Made by a program: the position numbers and the translations under genes
The notes under the pieces: model-generated
Told to the model about the DNA's origin: nothing
Seen by the model: the letters and a program-made list of their open reading frames with translations, nothing else
Database searches by the model: none
Source: Myxococcales bacterium
GTDB lineage: Bacteria > Myxococcota_A > Polyangia > Palsa-1104
Direction: 5' to 3'
NCBI GenBank assembly: GCA_028287105.1
Contig: JAQBQH010000258.1
Location: 1-64,000, forward strand
DNA: 64,000 nt
In this document: positions 1 through 13,385 of the stretch, piece after piece
Layout: each line of letters begins with the position of its first letter
Numbering within the stretch: the stretch's first letter is position 1

Positions 1-3
1 TAG

Positions 4-76
4 CTCCGACGACAGGACTCGAACCTGTGGCCCGGTGATTAACAGTCACCTGCTCTACCAACTGAGCTACGTCGGA
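4..76 (-). tRNA. tRNA-Asn (anticodon GTT)
   Basis: Read on the minus strand, the 73-nt sequence folds as a standard cloverleaf. The acceptor stem is TCCGACG paired with CGTCGGA and the discriminator base is G. A D-arm GCTC/GAGC is present, the anticodon stem GGTGA/TCACC encloses CTGTTAA, and the T-arm carries GGTTCGAGTCC. The anticodon GTT reads Asn codons. No CCA is encoded: the bases after the discriminator read CTA, so CCA must be added after transcription. Confidence 0.97.
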
Positions 77-128
77 ATGTTTAACGTCGGGTGATTATGT
101 TTTTCTCGCGGCTGCTGTCAAGCGTGAA

Positions 129-1367
129 TCAGTGCGTCAATTTGATCCCGAGGAGGCGCTCGGCGTTGGCGTGGTAGACGGCCTCGAGGACGGCGCGGGA
201 AAGACCGGCGCCGTCGAGGCTCCAGCGGCCCTGGATGGGGGTCGGGGAGGGGATGTTCTTGTCGCTCGTCTCGAACCAGCGCCAGGTCGACGTGAAGAAG
301 CGCTCGACGTCGGCTGCCGTCGCTGGCTCGGCCCCGGTCGAGCCGAGCATCAGGTCCTCTTCGGCGACGCCGACGCCGACGTCGGTGCCGAAGAGGATGC
401 GCTCGCGGTATTTCTCGAAGAACGCGCGCAGGCGGGCCGGGTCGTGGTTGGCGTCGACGCGGCCGATCTCGGGGACGCGAGCCGCAGTGTCGATGTAGAG
501 GTTGCGATGGCGGTCGAGCATCTGAGCGACGCGCGCCGGGTCCTCCGGGTTGTTGCCGAAGTGCACGCCGATGAACGTCGTCCGCGGGTGCCGCGCGACC
601 CGGCGCTCGAACTGGGCGTAGAGCGCCTCCCAGGTCACCGGCGCGCCGAAGAAGCTCCAGGCGGGATGCACGCGCAGCTCGTCGAAACGCTCGTTCTCCG
701 CCGTCGGTGGCTTCCAGAACGCCTTGGGATCGCCGGTGTGGATCGCGATCGGCATCCCCATCTTTCCCGCCATCTCGAACACCGGGTCGAGCCCCGGGTC
801 GTCGACCGCGAGCAGCTTCTTCTTGCCGTCGCTGTAGCCGAGGCCGAGGCCCTTGGAGATCTTGACGCCGCGGGCGCCGAGCTCCTTGGCCTGCTTGATC
901 TTCGCCGCCATGCGCGCGCCGTAGCCCGCGCCCTTCTTGGCCTCGCGGAAATCGGGATTCACGAACACCGTCGCGTGTCCGACGGCCTTGGCCTCGCGTA
1001 GCGTCTCCTCGAGGCCGTCACCGCCCGGCGAGCCGCCGGACAGGTTCACGAGGTGCACGATGTGGTGCGACCCCAAGAGCGCCACCGCGCGCGGCAGGGC
1101 GCCCGGCTCGATGTGCGTGTGCACGTCGATGCGCGGGATCTCGCTGGCGACGAAGCTCGATTTCGGCGGCCCGACGGGCGCCAGGTCGGGCGCGGGCGGC
1201 GTTGCCACCGCGCCTGACGCCGTCGTTGCGCCTGACGCCGGCGCGGCTGCCGCCACCGTCGCTGCGCTCGCCAACGACAGATCGCCCGCGCGCGACGAAG
1301 CCGGCGCCCGCCCGCACGCCGAAACCAGCATCACCAAATAGGGAAGGGCGCGCCGCATGGGGCGCAT
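129..1367 (-). CDS. amidohydrolase-family lipoprotein
   Basis: Probable metal-dependent hydrolase of the amidohydrolase superfamily (amidohydrolase_2 type), anchored to the envelope. I chose the ATG at 1367 (a second lies at 1358) because the protein then opens with a short lipoprotein signal (PYLVMLVSAC, Cys about residue 15). An Ala/Pro-rich linker follows, then the barrel. IDVHTHIE gives the first metal-binding HxH (about H83 and H85), AIHTGDP supplies a later His, GVHFGN another, and LFGTDVGVG the late conserved Asp. The substrate cannot be read from sequence; relatives include decarboxylases and lactonases. No clear Shine-Dalgarno precedes either ATG. It stands alone between the tRNA and the PilZ gene, 46 bp from that gene's stop. 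Confidence 0.85.
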   Translation of the reverse strand: MRPMRRALPYLVMLVSACGRAPASSRAGDLSLASAATVAAAAPASGATTASGAVATPPAPDLAPVGPPKSSFVASEIPRIDVHTHIEPGALPRAVALLGSHHIVHLVNLSGGSPGGDGLEETLREAKAVGHATVFVNPDFREAKKGAGYGARMAAKIKQAKELGARGVKISKGLGLGYSDGKKKLLAVDDPGLDPVFEMAGKMGMPIAIHTGDPKAFWKPPTAENERFDELRVHPAWSFFGAPVTWEALYAQFERRVARHPRTTFIGVHFGNNPEDPARVAQMLDRHRNLYIDTAARVPEIGRVDANHDPARLRAFFEKYRERILFGTDVGVGVAEEDLMLGSTGAEPATAADVERFFTSTWRWFETSDKNIPSPTPIQGRWSLDGAGLSRAVLEAVYHANAERLLGIKLTH

Positions 1368-1413
1368 CGTAGCGTAGAAGTGGCGGGGGAGTAGGAGTAC
1401 TGCGCGGAGGCGA

Positions 1414-3669
<2,256 letters not shown>

Positions 3670-3795
3670 GTCTCTCCGCGTGTGGTCCGGCACCGTGGGT
3701 ACCTCGTCATTGCATCCGCCTAGCGGACGGTTAACAGCGCCGTTAATTGTAGCAACTTTTTTGGGCAACACGCAAACCAACCAAGGGCTAAGTTG
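3670..3795. promoter_or_regulatory. divergent intergenic region (pilZ-like gene / ggt)
   Basis: This 126-bp gap separates two divergently transcribed genes and is far richer in A/T than its surroundings (about 3730-3790), as expected for back-to-back promoters. TTAACA at 3731-3736 matches five of six bases of a sigma70 -35 box, but no convincing -10 sits at the right distance. I call the region, not a defined promoter. Confidence 0.4.
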
Positions 3796-5550
3796 ATGAA
3801 ACGGTTCCGCTTGGTGACGGCAGTCGCCGCTGGTTCGACACTTCTGGTAACGATCGCCTTGGCTCCCACCGTCGACGCCGCCTTTCCGGCGCCGCTTTGG
3901 GTCCCCCGCCACAGCCGCGGAATCGCGGCTGCCGCCAACCTCGATGCCTCCCGCGCGGCGGCCGAGATCCTCAAGAAAGGCGGCAACGCCGTCGACGGTG
4001 CCGTCGCCGCGGCGCTGGCGCTCGGGGTCGTCGATCCCGAGTCGAGCGGCCTCGGCGGCGGCGGCTTCGCCGTCGTCTGGAACGCCAAGGACAAGCAGGC
4101 GCGCGTCCTCGACTTCCGCGAGACCGCCCCGGCCAAAGCGTCGCGCGACATGTTCCTCGTCGACAACAAGGCCGACGGCGCCAAATCGCGCTGGGGCGGC
4201 CTCGCCGTCGCGGTCCCGGGCGAACCGGCCGGCCTGGCGGAGCTCGAGGCCAAGTACGGCAAGCTCGGACTCGCCGCCGCGGCCCAGCCGGCGATCCGAC
4301 TGGCCAAGCTCGGCTTTGCCGCCGGCACCCACTTCGCCTGCGCGGCCGACGACCACGCACCCGGCTGCAGCCCGTCGACCAACCCGCCCCCGGCGCTCGC
4401 GCCCGATGATCCCTTGCGGGCGCTTCTTCTTCCCGGCGGCACCGCCGTCGCCGAGCGCGCGCTGGTCCGCCGCCCCGAGCTGGCGCGCACCCTCGAGACG
4501 CTGGCCCATCGCGGCCCCGCCGGCTTCTACCAGGGCGCCGTCGGACAGGCGATTGTCTCGGCCGTTCAGGCGCGCGGCGGCCTTCTCACCCTCGACGATC
4601 TGCGCGGCTACAAGCCCATCTGGCGCGAGCCGCGCACCGGCAGCTATCGCGGTCACCAGCTGTGGGGCGCGCCCGCCCCCGCCGGCGGGCTGACCGCCAT
4701 CGAGGCGCTGCAGATCCTCGACGCCCGCCCGCCCCTGGGCGCGCTCGGCCACGGCTCGTCGGCCGCCGACCACGTCATCATCGAAGCCTTCAAGCATGCC
4801 TTTGCCGATCGCGCGCGATCGCTCGGCGATCCCGCGTTCGTCCCGGTCCCCGAAGCGCGCCTCGGCGCCGCCGAGTACGCTCGCGAGCTGGCCTCGCGCA
4901 TCAGCGACGACAAGATCGGCAAGCCCGAATCCTACGGCGACAAGTCGCTCGTCCCCGCCGATCCGCCGCACGACCACGGCACCTCGCATCTCTGCGTCGC
5001 CGACGGTGACGGCAACGTCGTGGCGCTGACCACGACGGTCAACCTCATCCTCGGCGCCCGCATGGTCGGCGGCTCCAGCGGCGTCGTGCTCAACGATCAG
5101 ATGGACGACTTCTCGGCCCAGCCCGGCGTGCCCAACGCTTTCGGGCTCATCGGCGCGTTCGCCAACGCCATCGCCGCGGGCAAGCGGCCGCTGTCGTCGA
5201 TGACGCCGATGATCGTGACCAAGGACGGCGAGCCGATCTTGTGCGTCGGCGCCGCCGGCGGGCCCACGATCATCACCGCGACGGTGCAGACGATCATCAA
5301 CACCATCGACTTCGGGCTCGACGTCGAAGCGGCCGTCGCGTCGCCGCGCGTGCATGCGCAGTGGATGCCGTACGTGGCCATCGTCGAGCGGGAAACGCCA
5401 CGCGACGTCATCCAGGGCCTCGAGCGGCGCGGCCACAAAGTCGTGGTCGCCAAGGACCACCTCGCCACGGTGCAAGCCATCGGAATATCGCCGGTTCGAC
5501 TGACCGCCGCCTCCGATCCGCGTTACGGTGGCGCGCCGGCCGCACCCTGA
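3796..5550 (+). CDS. ggt: gamma-glutamyltransferase
   Basis: Secreted Ntn-hydrolase that moves or hydrolyses the gamma-glutamyl group of glutathione and related compounds. The ATG at 3796 gives an N-terminal signal peptide (hydrophobic VAAGSTLLVTIALAP, cleavage likely near VDA-AFP). Family blocks appear in order: GGNAVDGAVAAALALGVVDP, SSGLGGGGFAVVW, the autoprocessing/nucleophile site HGTSHLCVAD with Thr at about residue 396, VVLNDQMDDFS, and RPLSSMTPMIV. The family usually has TTHxSV at the nucleophile; GTSHLCV is a mild variant that keeps the Thr. Length (584 aa) is normal. The stop lies 18 bp before the biotin carboxylase start, so the two may be cotranscribed, though no functional link is obvious. 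Confidence 0.95.
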   Translation: MKRFRLVTAVAAGSTLLVTIALAPTVDAAFPAPLWVPRHSRGIAAAANLDASRAAAEILKKGGNAVDGAVAAALALGVVDPESSGLGGGGFAVVWNAKDKQARVLDFRETAPAKASRDMFLVDNKADGAKSRWGGLAVAVPGEPAGLAELEAKYGKLGLAAAAQPAIRLAKLGFAAGTHFACAADDHAPGCSPSTNPPPALAPDDPLRALLLPGGTAVAERALVRRPELARTLETLAHRGPAGFYQGAVGQAIVSAVQARGGLLTLDDLRGYKPIWREPRTGSYRGHQLWGAPAPAGGLTAIEALQILDARPPLGALGHGSSAADHVIIEAFKHAFADRARSLGDPAFVPVPEARLGAAEYARELASRISDDKIGKPESYGDKSLVPADPPHDHGTSHLCVADGDGNVVALTTTVNLILGARMVGGSSGVVLNDQMDDFSAQPGVPNAFGLIGAFANAIAAGKRPLSSMTPMIVTKDGEPILCVGAAGGPTIITATVQTIINTIDFGLDVEAAVASPRVHAQWMPYVAIVERETPRDVIQGLERRGHKVVVAKDHLATVQAIGISPVRLTAASDPRYGGAPAAP

Positions 5551-5568
5551 GGTATGGTGCGCTGCATC

Positions 5569-7113
<1,545 letters not shown>

Positions 7114-7114
7114 T

Positions 7115-7147
7115 CGGCCGCGCGGCTACGGCAGCGCGACGCGGCCG
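7115..7147. terminator. hairpin between convergent genes
   Basis: CGGCCGCG (7115-7122) pairs perfectly with CGCGGCCG (7140-7147) across a 17-nt loop, in the 40-bp gap between the convergent carboxylase and PfkB genes. There is no T-run. The position suggests a shared bidirectional terminator. Confidence 0.5.
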
Positions 7148-7153
7148 TGCGAC

Positions 7154-8068
7154 CTACGTCATCGCCATCAGCGCGTTGACCTCGGCCCGCGTCGGGCAGC
7201 CGCGCCGGCCGATGTCGCGGCACTTGAGCGCCGCGGCGGCGTTGGCGAAGCGCAGCGCCTGACGCGGCGGCTGCGCCTCGAGCAGCGCGCACAAGAAGGC
7301 GGCGCGGAAGGTGTCGCCGCACGCCGTCGTGTCGACCAGGTGGTCGACGGGAAACGCCGGCGACAGGAGGAGGTGCCCGTCGTCGAGGAGCGCCGCGCCG
7401 TCGCCGTCGAGCGTGCAGCCGACGAGGCCGCCGGTCTTGGCCTGGAGCGCGCGCAGCGCCGCCTCGAGGTGCGACTCGCCGGTGAGCTGCTCGGCGACCC
7501 CGCGCGCGGCGATGCACAGGTCGACGAGCGGCAGGAGGTCGTCGAGCCCCGGCGCCGGATGGTCGATGTCGAGCGACACGAAGGTCCCATGCTCCCGTGC
7601 GTGATGCGCGGCGAGCATCGCGTACGCCGGCTCGGTCACGTCGAGGTGCACCACGCGCGCCGCTTCGATGCGGTCGCGCAGCATCGGCGGCGCCGGCAGC
7701 GACGCGGCCCGTGCGGTCTCGATGACCGCGCGATCGCCACGCTCGTCGACGAGCAGGAGCGCCACCCGCGTCGAGGCGCGCGCATAGCGCTGGATGCCGG
7801 CGACGTCGACCCCTTCGTCCTCGAGGCCGGCGATGAGCTCGGTCGCGTCGGGGTCGTCACCGACGGTGGCGCAGAAGGCGGCGCGCAGCCCGAGGCGGGC
7901 GCACGCCGCCATCGCCGTGGCGATCTGTCCGCCGCCCAGTCGGTCCCGCTTGAGCGCCCGCATCTTGCCGGCCGGCGGCAGCGACGGCACCACCCACACT
8001 TCGTCGATCGAGCACTCCCCGAACCCTACGACGTCGAACGCACGCGGCTCTTCGGTCAGTTGCCTCAT
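7154..8068 (-). CDS. PfkB-family carbohydrate kinase
   Basis: Ribokinase-like sugar or nucleoside kinase of 304 aa. The N-terminus has the PfkB start VVGFGECSIDEVW and the GGGQIATAMAACARLG substrate-binding region. The C-terminus carries signature 2, DTTACGDTFRAAF, whose CGD Asp is the catalytic base. The family usually has AGD here, so the Cys is an unusual but tolerated neighbour. The substrate cannot be assigned. It is divergent from the 71-aa membrane protein gene, with only 29 bp between the starts, and convergent with the carboxylase gene. Confidence 0.92.
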   Translation of the reverse strand: MRQLTEEPRAFDVVGFGECSIDEVWVVPSLPPAGKMRALKRDRLGGGQIATAMAACARLGLRAAFCATVGDDPDATELIAGLEDEGVDVAGIQRYARASTRVALLLVDERGDRAVIETARAASLPAPPMLRDRIEAARVVHLDVTEPAYAMLAAHHAREHGTFVSLDIDHPAPGLDDLLPLVDLCIAARGVAEQLTGESHLEAALRALQAKTGGLVGCTLDGDGAALLDDGHLLLSPAFPVDHLVDTTACGDTFRAAFLCALLEAQPPRQALRFANAAAALKCRDIGRRGCPTRAEVNALMAMT

Positions 8069-8087
8069 CGCTCGTCGTTTCTACTAT
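8060..8087 (+). promoter_or_regulatory. possible sigma70 promoter for the 8098 gene
   Basis: TTGCCT (8060-8065) and TACTAT (8082-8087) are 16 bp apart and each matches four of six consensus bases. A start site about 7 bp downstream would fall within a few bases of the ATG at 8098, predicting a leaderless or near-leaderless transcript. This fits the lack of a Shine-Dalgarno there. The -35 would overlap the start of the PfkB gene. Confidence 0.3.
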
Positions 8088-8097
8088 AGTTCTGGAA

Positions 8098-8313
8098 ATG
8101 TCGCTCGACGCCGCTCATCGCGCATTCGAAGCCGGAGACTTCGCCGAAGCGCGCCGTCTCGCCAAGGTGCTACAGGGCAGCGCCGGCGACGATGCCACGC
8201 GCGCCGCCGCCACCGAGATCCTCAAGCGCACCGGCATCGATCCGCTGATCGTCTACCTGACCGCCGGCTGCGTGCTGCTCTTCGTCTTGATCGTGTATTT
8301 CGGCGCGCGCTAG
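8098..8313 (+). CDS. small membrane protein, unknown function
   Basis: This 71-aa protein has an N-terminal helical part (HRAFEAGDFAEARRLAKVLQ) that looks like a single TPR-type helix pair, then one C-terminal transmembrane helix (LIVYLTAGCVLLFVLIVYFG, about 50-69) ending three residues from the stop. That arrangement suggests a tail-anchored cytoplasmic protein. No family recognised. Codon use is typical of the window, which supports a real gene. The ATG has no clear ribosome site. Confidence 0.65.
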   Translation: MSLDAAHRAFEAGDFAEARRLAKVLQGSAGDDATRAAATEILKRTGIDPLIVYLTAGCVLLFVLIVYFGAR

Positions 8314-8450
8314 GGCCTGTCGGGCTGTCCCTAATCTGGCGTTTCTGAAAGCGCGATCATTTCGATCGCTTGCGCGTTTGAGCCGCAGAGAATTTGTGCA
8401 GCCCGCCTGCGCGTGATCAAAGATGGGCATGCGTAGGCACGCGCTCAAGA

Positions 8451-8595
8451 GGCGGCACGCAGTGGTCGATCCCGACGGCGTAGAGTGAGGCTCGTCGCGC
8501 GCAGCGCGACGTAAGGCCGAACGATGGAGGAGCACGCCGCGAAGCGGCGACTGCGACGGATTCCGACGGCGGGAACGGCCTCACTGCGTGCCGCC
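8451..8595. ncRNA. candidate structured RNA or inverted-repeat element
   Basis: In the 338-bp gene-free stretch 8314-8651, GGCGGCACGCAGTG (8451-8464) is the exact reverse complement of CACTGCGTGCCGCC (8582-8595). Inside it are a small hairpin GTCG/CGAC (8465-8476), a perfect hairpin CGTCGCGC-GCA-GCGCGACG (8493-8511), a helix AGGCCG/CGGCCT (8514-8519 with 8576-8581) directly abutting the outer helix, and a hairpin CGCCGC-GAA-GCGGCG (8535-8549). Together they form a closed multibranched fold. AGTGAGGC (8484-8491) can instead pair with GCCTCACT (8578-8585), which would compete with the outer helix. It matches no RNA family I know. A MITE-like element is an alternative, but no target duplication is seen. 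The strand is unknown. Confidence 0.4.
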
Positions 8596-8651
8596 GACGG
8601 TGGCACAACCACATACCGCCGGCAGACTGCGAACAGATTAGCCGACGGCGC

Positions 8652-11329
<2,678 letters not shown>

Positions 11330-11448
11330 CGCGACTTCAGGCTCTCATGCGCATTTTGGCACCGTCAAGCTCGCCGCCTCGCAGTGCAAGGCGCGAACCA
11401 GGGAGCGGCCGCGGCGCGCCCCGTCGCCTGTGGCGCGCGGGCCGCATT

Positions 11449-11466
11449 TGTCGCATCGACGCGACA
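11449..11466. promoter_or_regulatory. 18-bp palindromic motif upstream of the kinase operon
   Basis: TGTCGCATCGACGCGACA is an interrupted palindrome (TGTCGC...GCGACA) in the 169-bp gap upstream of the kinase gene. A near copy (16 of 18 bases) lies at 13233-13250, upstream of the next minus-strand gene in the same block. It may be an operator for a shared regulator; the regulator is unknown. Confidence 0.4.
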
Positions 11467-11498
11467 GATCGCCCCCCACCCCGCCCCGGCGAAGCGCG

Positions 11499-12575
11499 CT
11501 AGTGACAGCCAACCGCGGTCGCCGAGAGGACGATCTCGTCGAGATAGAGCTCGGTCGACATCGTCGCGAACACCAGGCCCGCCTGAAAGACGCTGTAGGT
11601 CGCCCCGGCCGGCTGCGTCGCGGTGCCGGTCTGCATTCCAAGCGGCGCACCGTCGATGGCGATGGCCAGCGACCCGGCGGTGGCGTCGAGGCGCAGCGTC
11701 GCCTCGACGCAGAGCCAGCGGTCGAGCGGCAACGTCGTCGGGAAATCGATCTGCGGCGCGAAGTTGCGGAACGCGAACAGCTTGCCGGCCGGCGCGTCGT
11801 AGCCGATCTGTAGATACTGGGAGGCGTCGGCGGTGCCGAAGCTGAAGAGATCGTACGACGCGTTGGTCGACGTCGCCGACGGCAGATAGACGAAGGCGCG
11901 CAGGTAGGTCGTCGCGGGATAGGCGAGGCCGCTCTTGTAGACGAACGCCTGCTGGGAGCTGCCCGACGCGACGGCGTGGAGCGAGCGGCTGCCGGCGCAC
12001 ACGGGCGCGCCGGCCTGCACGGTGACCGCGGTTCCTGCGTTGCCCGGGCCGCCGCCGGCGTTGGCCACCGCGGCCGCGGTCCACGCGGTGAAGGCGGCGC
12101 CGGTCTCGTTCTCGAAGCCGTCGCAGAAGACGTAGCTGCCGCCGGCACACGCGGCCGGCTGCGCCGAGGCGCCGCAGCTGGCGACGCCGCCGTCGCCGGA
12201 CGCCGACGGCGTGAGCGAGACGGTCACCGCCGGCTGCTGGTGGACGGCGACGGCGACGGGGGGCGAGCTGCCGTGACCTACGACGGTGCCGGCGGCGAGC
12301 GCGGTCACGTCGAACGACACGCTGCCGGTGTGGCTGCCCAGCTCGGCGAAGAAGCTGACCGGCAGCGTCAGCGCGCTCGCGGTCGCGGGGACCGATTGCG
12401 CAGGCAGCGCGCTTCCGTCGACGGAAGCGACGATGCGCAGCTGATCGGGCTGGAGGCCCACGCCCTCGACGGTCACGATGACGCCGGTCGCGTCGACCTT
12501 GCAGCCGGCGACCGTCGCTGCGCCGACTGCGGCGGCGACGAGCAAGACGACGGGAAGTGCGAGCCGGCGATCCAT
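11499..12575 (-). CDS. lipoprotein with C-terminal jelly-roll-like domain
   Basis: Secreted lipoprotein of 358 aa, function unknown. The N-terminus has a lipoprotein signal (LLVAAAVGAATVAGC, Cys about residue 25). An Ig-like beta domain follows (about 30-125), then a short Cys-containing connector with YVFCDGFENE, a signature often seen before concanavalin/LamG-like domains in myxobacterial proteins. The rest (about 190-355) has the alternating beta pattern of a carbohydrate-binding jelly roll (TYLRAFVYLP, QIGYDAPAGKLFAFRN, LDEIVLSA). It sits 9 bp after the TPR gene on the same strand and is probably cotranscribed with it. Confidence 0.8.
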   Translation of the reverse strand: MDRRLALPVVLLVAAAVGAATVAGCKVDATGVIVTVEGVGLQPDQLRIVASVDGSALPAQSVPATASALTLPVSFFAELGSHTGSVSFDVTALAAGTVVGHGSSPPVAVAVHQQPAVTVSLTPSASGDGGVASCGASAQPAACAGGSYVFCDGFENETGAAFTAWTAAAVANAGGGPGNAGTAVTVQAGAPVCAGSRSLHAVASGSSQQAFVYKSGLAYPATTYLRAFVYLPSATSTNASYDLFSFGTADASQYLQIGYDAPAGKLFAFRNFAPQIDFPTTLPLDRWLCVEATLRLDATAGSLAIAIDGAPLGMQTGTATQPAGATYSVFQAGLVFATMSTELYLDEIVLSATAVGCH

Positions 12576-12584
12576 CGTCAGCCG

Positions 12585-13166
12585 TCAGCGCCCGAAGCGC
12601 ACGGTGCCGAGGCCGGTCGTCGGCACGGTCTCGGTGGGAAACGCGGCCACGAGGCCGATGGTGAGCGCCGCGCCGACGAGGACGGCGCCGGTCACGCCGA
12701 GCGCGATCCACACGCCGCGATGCGAGCGACGCGTCTCGGCGGGCGGCGGCGCGGTCGTCGTGAGCGCGGGCGCAGCCGGCTCGACGCGCGCCGTCGCTGG
12801 GGGCCGACGTTCGGCCGCGACCCTGCGGATCTGCTGCTCGACCTCGCCGAGCAGCGCCGTCGCCGACGCGCGCTCCGGCGCGTCCGCGGGCGCCTCGTCG
12901 AGGAAGCGGCGGATCATGTCGCGCGCGTCTTCATAGCGGCCGAGCATGCGATAGCACTGTCCGATGTTGAGCGCGAACTGCGGCCGGTGCGACAGCGCGT
13001 AGCCGGCGGAGAACTCGCGCGTCGCCTCGTCGTAGCGGCCCAGCTGATAGAGCCCGCTGCCGGCCTCGAAGTGGGCGCGCGCGCGCTGCAGCTCGGTCGC
13101 GCCCGGCTCCGCCGCGTCGACGACGAGCGGCGCCAGGAGGGCGAGTGAGAGGACGATCCAGCGCAC
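12585..13166 (-). CDS. secreted TPR protein with C-terminal TM helix
   Basis: A signal peptide (MRWIVLSLALLAPLVVDA) is followed by two to three tetratricopeptide helices (ARAHFEAGSGLYQLGRYDEA; PQFALNIGQCYRMLGRYEDA; about 28-115). A Pro/Ala-rich linker and one transmembrane helix (IALGVTGAVLVGAALTIGLV, about 152-171) follow. Proteins of this layout commonly neighbour Ser/Thr kinases in Myxococcota and are taken as periplasmic scaffold proteins. Function is otherwise unknown. It begins the minus-strand block containing the lipoprotein, kinase and sigma54 activator. Confidence 0.8.
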   Translation of the reverse strand: MRWIVLSLALLAPLVVDAAEPGATELQRARAHFEAGSGLYQLGRYDEATREFSAGYALSHRPQFALNIGQCYRMLGRYEDARDMIRRFLDEAPADAPERASATALLGEVEQQIRRVAAERRPPATARVEPAAPALTTTAPPPAETRRSHRGVWIALGVTGAVLVGAALTIGLVAAFPTETVPTTGLGTVRFGR

Positions 13167-13232
13167 GGGTCTCCGCCATCATAACACCGCCGCGTCGCGC
13201 ACTTCTGCGCCGCGTTGACCTGGGGGTCGGCG

Positions 13233-13250
13233 TGTCGCATCGGCGCGACT
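13233..13250. promoter_or_regulatory. second copy of the 18-bp palindromic motif
   Basis: TGTCGCATCGGCGCGACT lies in the 219-bp divergent region, 67 bp upstream of the TPR gene and 136 bp upstream of the glycoside hydrolase gene. It differs from the copy at 11449-11466 at two positions only. It could control either or both flanking genes. Confidence 0.4.
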
Positions 13251-13385
13251 TGCAACAGGGGCGCGACCGCCGGCAGCGGCTGGTCGGCGCGGCAACGCGG
13301 CCAGCCGCCCAGCCGCCACCGGCAGTTGGCGGCCGAGCCGGCGGCGGCACGCTGCCTGCTAGGTGTCGGCGCGAGAGGTGTCAGA

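Noticed and set aside
8451-8595. MITE or insertion-sequence remnant explanation for the inverted-repeat segment
   Set aside because: The 14-bp ends resemble terminal inverted repeats, but the flanks (CAAGA and GACGG) show no target-site duplication and no transposase fragment is nearby. Not excluded, but unsupported.
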